Assembly: GCA_039820405.1 (NCBI GenBank)
Contig: JBCBQC010000021.1
Span: 6,853-70,852 of the forward strand
Length of the DNA: 64,000 bases
Direction of reading: 5' to 3'
Source of the DNA: CALLVY01 sp937899855
GTDB lineage: Bacteria; Bacteroidota; Bacteroidia; Chitinophagales; Saprospiraceae
The position numbers were made by a program, and so were the translations under genes. Below are positions 1 through 10,000 of the stretch, in pieces. How positions within the stretch are numbered: position 1 is the first letter of the stretch; each line of letters opens with the position of its first letter. The notes beneath the pieces were generated by a model. It was not told where the DNA came from and searched no databases. It saw only the letters and a list, made by a program, of their open reading frames with translations.

Positions 1-873
1 GAGACGGGGATCGTCCAGCTGTCCTGGACGCCCAATACCGAAGAAGACCTCAAGGGTTACCGCGTCTTCCGCGCCCACGACGAAAATGATCCTTACGTTC
101 AGTTGACCAAGCGCCCGCTGTACGATACCGTATTTACCGATACGATCGGCATGCAGGTGACCAACGAAAAAGTATTTTACAAGGTCCTGGCCTACGATCA
201 CCGCGAAAACTTTTCCTTTAAGTCGGAAGCCTGCGTGGTGAGCCGCCCCGATAAGTTTCCGCCTTCCGCTCCCGTGTTTACCCAGCACCGCGCCACGGTG
301 GAAGGAGTGGAGCTCGGTTGGGCGTCCAGCTCGAGCTCGGACGTCGTCCTCCACGAATTGCAACGCCGCGTGGTGGGTAGCGAAGCGTGGGACGTCATCT
401 GGTCCGAAACCACCAGTGCGTCCTTGGTCGACTACATCGATTCGACCGCTTCCAAACGTCAGGAGTACCAATACCGCGTAATGGCCTTTGACGATGCCGA
501 CAACACTTCCGTCACCAAGGTAATCATCAGCAAGCCCATCGACAATCACGTCCGCGAGGGCATCCAGGATTTGAGTGCCGAGCCGCTGCGGCGGTCGCGG
601 GTGGTCCAGGTCAGTTGGAATTACGATGCGGTGCAGGCCGTACGCGAGTTTGTCGTTTACCGCGCCAAAAAGAACCAGAGCATCAGCACCTACCGCGTCA
701 TTGAATCCGAGCAGGTCCGGATCGCGGGGCCAGATCAGGTCACGATGGATGGCAAGATTTTCTTTGAAGACCGCAATGTGGAGCGGGGGCAGGAATATAC
801 TTATCAGATTCTGGCCAAGCACAAGGATGGTGGCTTTTCGCCGCTGACGGAGCCGGTGGTAGCGCGGTTTTAG
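1..873 (+). CDS. Fibronectin type III repeat protein, 5' truncated by window edge
   Basis: The reading frame is open from base 1, so the gene begins outside the window. The visible 290 codons contain about three fibronectin type III-like modules. Each has the pattern of an early Trp-bearing strand (VQLSWTPN, VELGWASS, VQVSWNY) and a late Tyr-rich strand followed by a short alternating segment (FYKVLAYD, YQYRVMAFD, YTYQILAKHKDGG). Such modules are beta-sandwich adhesion or spacer units in exported proteins. No T9SS sorting domain is visible at the C-terminus, which ends just after the last module. A strong hairpin terminator follows. The missing N-terminal part could hold the catalytic or sorting signal, so only the domain type can be named. 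Confidence 0.75.
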   Translation, partial: ETGIVQLSWTPNTEEDLKGYRVFRAHDENDPYVQLTKRPLYDTVFTDTIGMQVTNEKVFYKVLAYDHRENFSFKSEACVVSRPDKFPPSAPVFTQHRATVEGVELGWASSSSSDVVLHELQRRVVGSEAWDVIWSETTSASLVDYIDSTASKRQEYQYRVMAFDDADNTSVTKVIISKPIDNHVREGIQDLSAEPLRRSRVVQVSWNYDAVQAVREFVVYRAKKNQSISTYRVIESEQVRIAGPDQVTMDGKIFFEDRNVERGQEYTYQILAKHKDGGFSPLTEPVVARF

Positions 874-920
874 GACGAGATATTTGAACGCGATTACCGG
901 CGAACTCGACAGTTCCCCTT

Positions 921-956
921 CCCCCCTCATTAGGTCGACTAGTGAGGGGGGCTTTT
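921..956 (+). terminator. Rho-independent terminator after the FN3 gene
   Basis: A perfect 9-bp stem, CCCCCCTCA (921-929) pairing with TGAGGGGGG (943-951), is followed by CTTTTG. It lies between convergent genes. The T-run is on the plus strand only, so it mainly serves the FN3 gene. Confidence 0.8.
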
Positions 957-998
957 GATGGGGGTAAAAGGCGTTTTTGCGCTACCCGTTTCCAGCCC

Positions 999-3059
999 TT
1001 ACAGTGGCTTACCAGCGCGGTCGTAGAGCGCTGTTTCATTATTTCCCTGGAGCTGGACGAGTCCACCCACCAAGCTGATCCGTTTCTCTTGTAAGGGAAG
1101 GAGTAACTGCCCCTCCCCGTTGAGCAGTCCCGACTTTCTGTTCTTGCCCTTGCCCCTCGACGCTACGTACAAATCAAAGCCCAGGTGTTTGATGAGGTCG
1201 TACTTCGGTGGGACGATTGCTACGCCATCCATATTCAACATGCCTATTTTGTCCAGGTCCGTATGGAAAGTGATGATTTTGCGCGTCTCCCCATTCACGC
1301 CCAATCCTTTCAGGTCAAAAGGCAGTACCGTTTCGCCAAGGGCATTAACAATACCCGCATTTTTAAAGTTATTTGCCGTTAGAACGTAAAGCTGCTTATC
1401 TCCCAAACTTTTGGCGAATTGAACGGCCACGCCGATGGGTTTGGCCTTACCCGATGCCGGCATCAGATATCCCTGGCCTTCGTGGGTACGTAGGTAGAGC
1501 AAATCGGAGCTGACCACTTTCGTCTCTTCGAAGTCGCTAATCTTTTTTCTGTCCAATTTGAAAGCGACGGGCTGGCCATCACAGGTGTACAATTTTTTAC
1601 TCCGCTTGCCTCCCCCATTTCCAAAGTTGGCCGCCTGGAAATAGTCCCCGTGGAAAAAGACCTGACTGTGCGGGGGGACCAGTTGTTTCAGGTCGCCAGT
1701 AACGATGGCCTTACCCGCGGCGTTACTGGCGGAGTAATTGTTTTCTCCACAGTGCTGATAGTGTACCATCTCCGTATAGTCCAAGCCATCGACGAGGATT
1801 TCGCCACTGGCGATGGAGCGGATCGTGGATTCCATTTGCCCCTCTTGATTTTTACTACCGACCAATACGCGTTGGGCATCAATCACGTAGATGAGGTCAT
1901 ACTCAGCCTCCAGCAAGACCTTTCCCGCGACATCCAAGAGTCCCGTTTTGTTTTCGGGAGATTTGACGTACCAGCAATCCGATTGGAAGGCTTGAAAGAC
2001 GTTGCGGTAAATGGGGGGCGTGGCCCATTCGTTTTTGGCATTGAGCAAGCCGTACTGCTTTTCTCGGGAACTGGCTCCGGGGCGGGTAGACTTGATGGCG
2101 GCTACGCCAAGACCACGCTGGTTTCTTTTGCCAAGATCCATAAAAAGTTGGTCGGCCAAAATCACTCCTTTTGCGTTGGCCAAAACAAAGTAGTTTTCCC
2201 GACCCCGCTTGATGCCAAACACCTGATTTTTCCCATCGATGGTTTGTACGGAAAAGCCTTTGGTACAAATCAATTTTTGTTTGGATTTCAGATCGTAAAC
2301 ATTATACTTGTCGACGAAGATTTTCGAGTCGATATAGCTGGGGTTCTCCCACTCGGACATGGGGATTTGGGTCCGAAAGTCATCCAGGATCACCAAGCTT
2401 TGGCCATTGGCTTTGGAGGCCGAAAAGTACAGGCGGCTCAAGTTCCGGTTGGCTTTCAGTTTGGAGTAGATGGGAGGTAGCAATTGCTGTTTGCGACTTA
2501 CCAGTCCAAAGCCCGCATCCGTTTGTACGATAAAGACGTCTTTTTGAACGGCTTCTACGTAGTAGAATTCTTGCGATAACTGCGGAGTTCCCGACCCTGC
2601 ATCGTAGTAGTTGCCTTTGCCGGATTGGTAGCCTACAAAGCCCCCCGCAAGGGTATCGGCCACCACATGTTCAAAGCGGGGTTTTTGCAAGACCTTACCC
2701 TTGGCATTTTCGAGGCCCCAAAGTCCACCCTCAAAAAAACAAGCATTCCCATTGACCAACCTCACCTTGGCCACGGAGAGTTCAAATTTGGTATCCTGCA
2801 GGTATTTTTGAAAAACCGCAATGGCGTTCTGCCAGGTCAGATCGGCCTCCGCCGCTTCGGGAACGGGGGCGGGTGGCGGCGGTGGTGGTGGCATTTCAAT
2901 GGCCACTTCCGTATCGGACATGGCGGCTTCACCCGACCCCACGAAGGAGCAAGCTTCCGCCGGGATTTCGTACATTTCAAAAATGGTCTTGGGCAGTTGT
3001 TGGGACCAGCCTACCTGGCTCATTAAGACCAGCAAAAAAGCGAGGTTTAAGTTTTTCAT
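999..3059 (-). CDS. WG-repeat exported protein
   Basis: This 686-residue protein starts with a clear signal peptide (hydrophobic stretch ending GWSQQ), then a proline-rich stretch around residues 56-68. The rest consists of WG-type repeats, recognisable by the recurring pattern of Gly-Leu-Leu/Met, a turn, and PPxY or PPIY (for example GLLNAKNEWATPPIY and IGMLNMDGVAIVPPKYD). WG repeats are beta-rich repeats common in Bacteroidota surface or periplasmic proteins, with no defined enzymatic role. The start lies only 6 bp after the stop of the neighbouring upstream WG gene, so the two are probably co-transcribed. Exact cellular location and ligand are unknown. Confidence 0.8.
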   Translation of the reverse strand: MKNLNLAFLLVLMSQVGWSQQLPKTIFEMYEIPAEACSFVGSGEAAMSDTEVAIEMPPPPPPPAPVPEAAEADLTWQNAIAVFQKYLQDTKFELSVAKVRLVNGNACFFEGGLWGLENAKGKVLQKPRFEHVVADTLAGGFVGYQSGKGNYYDAGSGTPQLSQEFYYVEAVQKDVFIVQTDAGFGLVSRKQQLLPPIYSKLKANRNLSRLYFSASKANGQSLVILDDFRTQIPMSEWENPSYIDSKIFVDKYNVYDLKSKQKLICTKGFSVQTIDGKNQVFGIKRGRENYFVLANAKGVILADQLFMDLGKRNQRGLGVAAIKSTRPGASSREKQYGLLNAKNEWATPPIYRNVFQAFQSDCWYVKSPENKTGLLDVAGKVLLEAEYDLIYVIDAQRVLVGSKNQEGQMESTIRSIASGEILVDGLDYTEMVHYQHCGENNYSASNAAGKAIVTGDLKQLVPPHSQVFFHGDYFQAANFGNGGGKRSKKLYTCDGQPVAFKLDRKKISDFEETKVVSSDLLYLRTHEGQGYLMPASGKAKPIGVAVQFAKSLGDKQLYVLTANNFKNAGIVNALGETVLPFDLKGLGVNGETRKIITFHTDLDKIGMLNMDGVAIVPPKYDLIKHLGFDLYVASRGKGKNRKSGLLNGEGQLLLPLQEKRISLVGGLVQLQGNNETALYDRAGKPL

Positions 3060-3065
3060 ATTTTA

Positions 3066-5426
3066 TCAATCGATTGGCGTGATGGAATAAAGCAAGTTGA
3101 TTATTGCTTGGGCATATTGGTAGTAATAGTTTTTATCACAGGTAAAGGTGAGGCTTAACATCTTTTCGGAACTGATGGGAATGTAGCAGTACTCCACGCG
3201 TTGAGTTGGATTATAAGTACCATTAGCCTCGCTTTGCACGACACTGTACACCCAGTTTTTACCGATTAGTCTGGCCTGTATTTCCATTTTTGGATGCCGG
3301 AGATTGATCCAGGCCACGTCCACTCCGGTGAAAGAAGCAAGTTCGTAGCTCAAGGTCCCTTTGTCCTTTCTTTCGTAAAGAGACTGGATGGTGAAAGCAT
3401 TCTCCCATTTCTTCCAGTGCGTGGGATAGGAAAACTTCACCACACCGGGTACGATCTCGTCCTGGTAAAGTCTTTTGACGGGAGGGGCGGTATTGAGGGG
3501 AAATACCTCATTGCCAAAGCCATCCAGGTAACCAAACCAGCCATCCTTGACAAACAGGGCCGCGCTCTTGTTGCTCCTCAAGTTGGTCCGCAGGCCACTC
3601 CGGGTGTTGGTACCATTTACGACGTACAACTCATCGTACATGATGGGGGTCAACTGTTTTCCATCCCCATCGATCAAACCCAGGTGATCGCCATCGCTCA
3701 CCACCGCCAGCCGAGCCCGGCCCCGCTCTACCCTTTTGTACCGCCCGGGGAGGACCTCACGAGCCACACTGTCCAATAAGCCCCAGCCGATCGAATCCCG
3801 CATAAAAAACCGATTCTCGTCAAAGGGCTTGATTGAGGCGTAGGAGGTGGGCAGGGCCATGCGTTGAAAGTTGTGATCAAGCCAATCCCCTTCCCTATCT
3901 TTCCGCTGCTGGCTAAACTGTCTATTGAAAGCCAGCCCATTCAGTCGGGCCCGATAACTGGGCGGAACGATTTCTCCTTTATCCAATTCATAAATCCCAA
4001 ACCGTTTGTCCGCATCGGCAACGTGGGCGAACCGATCGTTGTACACCTCCACCCTGGCGTAGCTAGCGGGTACGCGTTCCTTTCCATTCCAATCCATCAA
4101 GCCCACTTTCCCTCCCTTGGTAAACGAAATATACCCCCAACTTCGCTTCCGAAAATCATCATAGCCAAAAGATGTCAAGGCATTTCCCTTCGCATCCACC
4201 AAGCGCTTGCTGCCCTCCCTGGTGACGACGAAGACCCCCGCTTGCAAGGAAGTGATTCCATCATAATCAGCGGCCAAAACAACCTTCCCCTCTTTATCCT
4301 TCAATCCGCTTTTACCTCCCTCCTTAAAGATCGGAAGATTCCGATCCTCCCGGGAGACAAAGACATCGTGCCGAAAGCGTCTGAGCAAAGGGGCATCCAC
4401 CGGCATCCTTTTAAAAGTGTAAACCTGTCCGCTATCGGACCCTTCCAACAGCAAAACGGTCCCATCGAAGTAAGCCGAAAAGGCGGTGTTCCGATTTCGT
4501 TGTAGGGAAAATAGCAGCTCCCCAGAATAGGGATTGTACGAATACTTTTCCCTTCGTCTGATTTCTTTTTGCTCCGAGATGGTCACCTCGCCTCCGTCAA
4601 AGTACAGCAATAGGTCTTGCGATGGATTTATCCAGTATCCCTTTAGCACGGACTTGGGAATGTAACCACTATTGGCCGTGGATCGATAAACCAAGGTACG
4701 CGTATACAGGGTCCGCGAATCTTGTCGCCAATCCGTTTTCAGGGCCTTCGTCCAGTTTCCCTGCGCATCGTAGACGTACCGGTAGGTTTCGTGATTGTAC
4801 TTTTGACCGTCGGGCAGGTAGGTGCTGATTTCGATCGGATGGCCAAAATCATCGTGGAGGTATTGGCTGCGGAATGCCAATTGCCCGGTGGAGTCGTACT
4901 TTAACACCGTCTGGATGGCTCCCGCTTCCATGGTATATTCGAGATAGGAAACCTTGGGGTCCGGCCCTTCCACCCGAGTCCCAAGGTGTTGGCCCGCGTG
5001 GTACTGGTAGAGGTATTTTCTATTGATTTGCTTGGTGCCTTTGGCCAATAAGGACATGGTGCTCATGTTCCCCTCTTCATCAAAAGCGGCGACGTAGCGC
5101 ATGCTTCCGGTTTCGCCCGTCCATTGGCCTCCTTCCCCACGGGAAAAGGAATTCCGAAAAAACACCCGATTCTTGCGAAGCAAGCAATAAATCTGCTGGG
5201 ACAGTTTGCCCGATTCGTCGTACTCCAAAATGTTCTCACCGATAAAGTCTTTTTTTTCAAAGGACCACGTACCCGTACGCAAGTAGACATCCTGCTGCAA
5301 CTCAAAAACCCTAAGCACATCACCGCGCAAGGAACTGGTTGGAAAAATAAAGGGAGAAGGCTGCGCGCTCAGGAGACCGGTACTCAAAAAACAGAGGAGT
5401 AGAAAAGTATAGTTTCTAGCTTTCAT
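3066..5426 (-). CDS. WG-repeat exported protein with YD-like N-terminal repeats
   Basis: This 786-residue protein has an N-terminal signal peptide (TGLLSAQP). Roughly residues 40-300 hold repeats of the type YDSTGQLAFRSQYLHDDFGH, resembling the MORN/YD style of toxin-associated strands. Residues 350-640 contain WG repeats (GLKDKEGKVVLAADYDGI, VGLMDWNGKERVPASY, GLIDGDGKQLTPIMYDEL). The C-terminal 130 residues form a different, unrecognised domain. It is the first gene of a two-gene unit with the next WG gene. A TATCTTTC -7-like element (5431-5438) ends only 4 bases before the start codon, which hints at a leaderless transcript. Function is not known beyond the repeat class. Confidence 0.78.
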   Translation of the reverse strand: MKARNYTFLLLCFLSTGLLSAQPSPFIFPTSSLRGDVLRVFELQQDVYLRTGTWSFEKKDFIGENILEYDESGKLSQQIYCLLRKNRVFFRNSFSRGEGGQWTGETGSMRYVAAFDEEGNMSTMSLLAKGTKQINRKYLYQYHAGQHLGTRVEGPDPKVSYLEYTMEAGAIQTVLKYDSTGQLAFRSQYLHDDFGHPIEISTYLPDGQKYNHETYRYVYDAQGNWTKALKTDWRQDSRTLYTRTLVYRSTANSGYIPKSVLKGYWINPSQDLLLYFDGGEVTISEQKEIRRREKYSYNPYSGELLFSLQRNRNTAFSAYFDGTVLLLEGSDSGQVYTFKRMPVDAPLLRRFRHDVFVSREDRNLPIFKEGGKSGLKDKEGKVVLAADYDGITSLQAGVFVVTREGSKRLVDAKGNALTSFGYDDFRKRSWGYISFTKGGKVGLMDWNGKERVPASYARVEVYNDRFAHVADADKRFGIYELDKGEIVPPSYRARLNGLAFNRQFSQQRKDREGDWLDHNFQRMALPTSYASIKPFDENRFFMRDSIGWGLLDSVAREVLPGRYKRVERGRARLAVVSDGDHLGLIDGDGKQLTPIMYDELYVVNGTNTRSGLRTNLRSNKSAALFVKDGWFGYLDGFGNEVFPLNTAPPVKRLYQDEIVPGVVKFSYPTHWKKWENAFTIQSLYERKDKGTLSYELASFTGVDVAWINLRHPKMEIQARLIGKNWVYSVVQSEANGTYNPTQRVEYCYIPISSEKMLSLTFTCDKNYYYQYAQAIINLLYSITPID

Positions 5427-5555
5427 GGTCGAAAGATAGTAAAAAAGCGCTTTATTCGAGCTTGGCTGGTACCCTCTTACTTGGAACGGCCCACTCGCCG
5501 GGGAGGGGTAGATTTGACCCAGAGGTCTACACTGGATAGAGCCAGTGGTTGTCTT

Positions 5556-6977
5556 TTAACGCCGGTACCAGGTCTCGCGTGGGTAATAGGGCGGCCTCTT
5601 CTTCATCCAGGCCCGGCGCCACTGTACCCGGACGGGCTCTAGCTCGCGGATAAAGAAAAAACCATCGAAGTGATTGCTCCACTGAGCGGTCGTATTTTCG
5701 AAGAACAGGTTGATGGTCGTTTTACCCAATTGCTGGCGCACCGCAGGGTCGGAAAGGTCGACGAAGGCGTAGGGGTAAGGGACTTTACTCAATTGGGTTT
5801 CCAGGCCCCGTTTGGCGCGCGGCTCCAGTTTTTCCTCGGGCGGGTCGTTGGGGTATAATTGGATGCCGCGACGGCCGCGGTGGTGGAGAAAGGTGATGGC
5901 GTAGAGGCTATCGCGGTAGTCTTCGGTGAGGAGTTGCCCCAGGGGGATGGAGGCGGGCCCGATGCGGGAGGGGCGGGGTTCGATCTGCTGGAAGTTCCGA
6001 CCGATGTGGTAGGCCGAGGCGGCGATGATGATCTTTTGGTGGGGGAAATATTGCTCCAGGAACCACCGTACGTTTTCGGCCATGTAGCGATCGCGGAGGG
6101 CGTGCTCGTCGAAGGAATGCTCAAACGGCCCCGCGGTGATTTGTTGCTGTTTCCATTCCCAGTAGGCCAGGTGATTGACGATGGCCCGGGCGAAGAATTG
6201 GCCCCGGCGGCTTTGGGGAGCAGGAAGGGTGGGCATCCGCTGGAGAATCAGCTCCCTTAGGGCTTGCCCCGCACGGCGCAGGGCATCCAGGTCCAAGTCT
6301 TTTTCAATGGCTCGATTGAGGCGATTTTTAGCGGCATCGTCATTTTGATAAAATACCCCCTTGAGGCTTAGGGTCTCAAAGTCACGGTAGGCGGCAGAAC
6401 GTTTAAAATCGGGTAGCAGCGTCCGTAAATACCCTTCCAAATCGTCGACCCAAGCGTTGTCGTAAACGTGAATGCCCGCCGGATCTATCCCCCCCAAATA
6501 CAGCGGCCGCTCCCCGGCCCAAGCCCGCTCCAGATACGTTGCCAGCTCCTCGTCGTGAGCGTAAATGCCCGCCCCCCCGGTCCGCAACATCGAGCCGAGA
6601 TTGGCCAGACCCAGACCCCGCGCCCAATCGGCCTTCCCCTCCGCCACATCCCGCGCCATCCGATCGATCCCAAAAAAGCTACTCTCCAACAAAAGCACCC
6701 CAAAACCCATTTCCCGATGCAAAAAACGAATCATCCGATTCCTAGCTTGTAGGGCACTACCGTCGTGGTGGGTCCCCTCCCCCAGCAGTACGATTCGCTT
6801 GTCGTGGAGGCTGGTCTTAAGAAATTCCAGGTCGCTAAAGTCCTCGTCGGCCGGGTCAATACTGGTCACCGGATGCACCAGGGAGCGCAGTAGCCGGACC
6901 GGCTGGCCACTGGCGCAGGCCCCGCTCAACAGCAGTAGCACACACAATAAAACTGGGTGGTAGCAAGGTCGAATCAT
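5556..6977 (-). CDS. Erythromycin esterase-like lipoprotein
   Basis: The protein has 473 residues. The N-terminus is a lipoprotein signal with lipobox LSGAC (Cys21). The next 400 residues resemble the erythromycin-esterase / succinoglycan-biosynthesis hydrolase family. They carry the hallmark GEGTHHDGS motif (family GExxH), then a long helical region, a HGL/LGGIDPAG-type segment, and AASAYHIGRN, which corresponds to the family's second His motif. Family members hydrolyse lactones or related esters, and most chromosomal homologues have unknown substrates. A macrolide-resistance role should not be assumed for this exported version. It lies 75 bp after the RHS gene, separated from it by a terminator, and is transcribed in the same direction. 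Confidence 0.75.
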   Translation of the reverse strand: MIRPCYHPVLLCVLLLLSGACASGQPVRLLRSLVHPVTSIDPADEDFSDLEFLKTSLHDKRIVLLGEGTHHDGSALQARNRMIRFLHREMGFGVLLLESSFFGIDRMARDVAEGKADWARGLGLANLGSMLRTGGAGIYAHDEELATYLERAWAGERPLYLGGIDPAGIHVYDNAWVDDLEGYLRTLLPDFKRSAAYRDFETLSLKGVFYQNDDAAKNRLNRAIEKDLDLDALRRAGQALRELILQRMPTLPAPQSRRGQFFARAIVNHLAYWEWKQQQITAGPFEHSFDEHALRDRYMAENVRWFLEQYFPHQKIIIAASAYHIGRNFQQIEPRPSRIGPASIPLGQLLTEDYRDSLYAITFLHHRGRRGIQLYPNDPPEEKLEPRAKRGLETQLSKVPYPYAFVDLSDPAVRQQLGKTTINLFFENTTAQWSNHFDGFFFIRELEPVRVQWRRAWMKKRPPYYPRETWYRR

Positions 6978-6982
6978 TGGCT

Positions 6983-7014
6983 AAAAAAGTCTGCGCAAGA
7001 TACCTTGCGCAGAC
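6983..7014 (-). terminator. Rho-independent terminator after the RHS gene
   Basis: Read on the minus strand, an 11-bp perfect stem (GTCTGCGCAAG with CTTGCGCAGAC, 4-nt loop) is followed by TTTTTT. It separates the RHS operon from the esterase-like gene. Confidence 0.85.
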
Positions 7015-7052
7015 GGAAAACGGTATTTATGGTGGTTTTATTTTTGGGGCCC

Positions 7053-10000
7053 TCAATCGCGAATACGCCGTGCCGATACGCGCCTACCCCCCAGGAACCA
7101 GATGCCTCGGTACTTGACCCGGTAGACCCGACGCTCGTAAACGGTCACCCGCAAACGCATGCGCTGTAAGCGGGGCATAAAGTTGACGGTCTGACCATTG
7201 GCAATCGCCAGGACATCCCGGCTGCTCACGGCGGGCACCACGCGTACGATATCGCCAAAGCCCGCTACTTTGCCACGCCCGTACAATGGCCCGGTGCCAT
7301 CGGTACTGGATACCGTAGCCTGGAACACATCATTCTGAGCCTTGGCGGGGAAGGTGGTAGCTCGAACGCGGTGGGTACGGCGGAGGATGCCCGCCACCAA
7401 ATCGGGGGGAGGGGTATCTACGGTATAATCAATCACCGGAACCTGCGGCAGGCCCCCAACGGGTTGGGTAAAGACCATGGTATTGGGATCCGTCAGCGTA
7501 CTGGTCCAACTCCAAACGGGTACCCACTGTCTGATCCGACGGTAGGTGTAGAGGGGTCGGCGGCGACGGCGGGGTTTTCCATTGCGCATGGAGCGGAATG
7601 GATTGCAACTGCGTTTTTTACCACCCCAAGGTTTACCACGCAACAAGCGCCCGTCCTTCATGTGTTTGTTGCGGCCCCAGGTGAAAAGTTGGACGAAGGG
7701 ATTGATGATTGGCACCAACCAGCGGGGCGGTTTCCAACTGCTCCTTCCCCCGTCCGGATCGTAGCGATTGATGGGATCATTGGCCATCGCCACGTAGGGA
7801 CTGTGAAACTCGCTGTAGGGATCGGGAGTCATCCACCGGCCCAAACGGTTGTCATAAGCCCGCAGGTCAAAACTGTTCCAACCCGTCTCCGCATCCTGCT
7901 CCGCAAACTGGCCCTGGTAGCCATAGCGGTAGACTTCCGAGGAAGTAAAGTTCCGGCCCGGCAGCTTCCAACCCTGGGGATAGTAATCCGCATAACTGAT
8001 TACCTCAATCTCCTCGTAGGTACCCTCCGTGATCACGGCCCGGACATTCCCGAGGTGGTCGGTCAGCTCGTAGTGGTATTCGGTCGTCGTACTCGTCGTG
8101 TAAGCAACTCCGATTCGACCTTCCGCGTACAGCGGCACCTCCACCCGTTCGGGCGTACAGGAGGTGCAGACGGAGCTACTTTCGTAAATGGCGCGCAGAC
8201 TGCCCATATCGTAAGCGTACCAGGTATCGTTGGTGACGGATCCGTTTTTGACGGACTTCCTGACCCGCTTGCCGTCGGGCCCGTAAGTGTATTCTACGCG
8301 GATCGGTGAATGGGGCAGGGTCCCTTCCCGGACGCGCAAGACCCGGCCCCGGGAGTCGTAGTCCAGGTAAATGTTTTCCTGAAGGTCCTTGATGAGTTGG
8401 CCTTTCGCGTTGTAGTAATAGTTGGTACTATTCTGGTCCGTCAGTTCGCCGGGCACACAATTGGCCGTATAGTAATCGTCGACCCGGTAGAGTTGGTTGC
8501 TTCCGTTGGCAGTGAGGTAGCGATAGCGCAGGTCATCCATGTAGATACTCCCACAGGCGGCAATATTAGTGGATCGCCGGATGTTACGGGTGATGTTGCC
8601 GTTGGTATCGTAGGTGAGGTAATTGTAATAATCGGAGACCAAAGACATCCGTCCCTCGTTGGTCTGATCGCTGTAGGGGGTGATGTATCCAAAATAAGCT
8701 TGGTAGAATTGATTGCGGTCGTTGTAGCGATAGCGGTAGGCAAAGTGGCCGGAATAATCCGTCCCGCCGTGGGCCGCTCGGGTTTTCCAACGCGCCCCGG
8801 TGATGTTGCCGCGGTAGTTGTTATAGCTGCTGGTGGTCGAATTGGTGGGGAGCGAATACACCTCTTTGAGTTCCCCATTGGCCGCCTCGTAGTCGTTGCG
8901 GTGATAGTGCAGGGCCAGACTAAAGGGATGTCGCTGTACCCCACCGCCGATGTCGGTAACCCGCATGTCCTCGGGATTGATCGCCTTGAGCTGGTCCCGG
9001 ATGGTGTAGGCAAAGGTTTGCGTTTCCAGCCCCCCGCGGATGATTCGCCGCTCCAGGTCCCCATCGGGGGTGTAGCGGTTTTGCAATTGGTTGATGGCCG
9101 AGGTACTGACGTGTTCCGCAGTCCGGGTGGCGGTCGTCACCAACCGGCTGCGACTGTCGTAGGCGTAGTGGTGCCGGAATTCATCCGTTTCCCCATCTTG
9201 GTACACCACGGTGGTGGGATTGCCCAGCAGGTCGTAGGTATACTCCGTTACCTTGATGCCCAAATTCCCACTGATCTGGCGGGCGATCCAGTCGACCCGT
9301 CCCACTTCGTCGTAGCTATACCAGATGGTTTCCGCATCGTTCCAGGTCTTGACCAACTTGCCCCCCGTATTCTCCTGGGTGTAGCCGGAGAGGGAAAAAG
9401 CGGGATCGGCTTCGTCGTAAAGGTTGTTCACCACCTCGGTCCCGGGAGTGCTCGGGTAGGATTGGTTGACCCGGTACTGCAAGCCCCCCGGAGGAAGGCC
9501 ACTAGAAACCCCCGACTCCAAAATCCGCCCCGCCGCATCGTACTTGACGTAGTTGAATTCGTCGTTCAAGGCCTGCTCGGCGTCTACGGAGAAGCGCAGT
9601 TCGCCACGGCGGTTGTAGTAATAGTCCGTCCGGCCCCGATCGGGGGTATCCTCAAAGCTTACCGCTCCCTGTTCTCCATAACCGACAAAGGAGTAAGCGT
9701 AGTGATCGCTGGTGGGACTGGTATTGAGGTGGTACCGCACGTTGCGGGGAGCGACCGAGGCAACGTTCCGATTGTCGAAGTCGTAAATGTCGAGGGAAAA
9801 GTTGTAATAATTGAGTTGGTAGCTGATGGTTAAGGGCTGCGTAGAATTGTGGTTTTCCACCCGATAGAATCCAGCACTCAAGGTGTGGGAGGAGGCCCCA
9901 GAATTGCTGTGTACCGCCTGGTCGGTGCTGAGGTCATAGATGGAGAATTGCCGCCCCGAACCGGCGAAGCTCACGGTCGTTGAATGAGAGGAACGCCGGG

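Noticed and set aside
5556..6977. Calling the esterase-like gene a macrolide resistance gene.
   Set aside because: Family likeness only; exported lipoprotein members have unknown substrates, and no resistance context is present.
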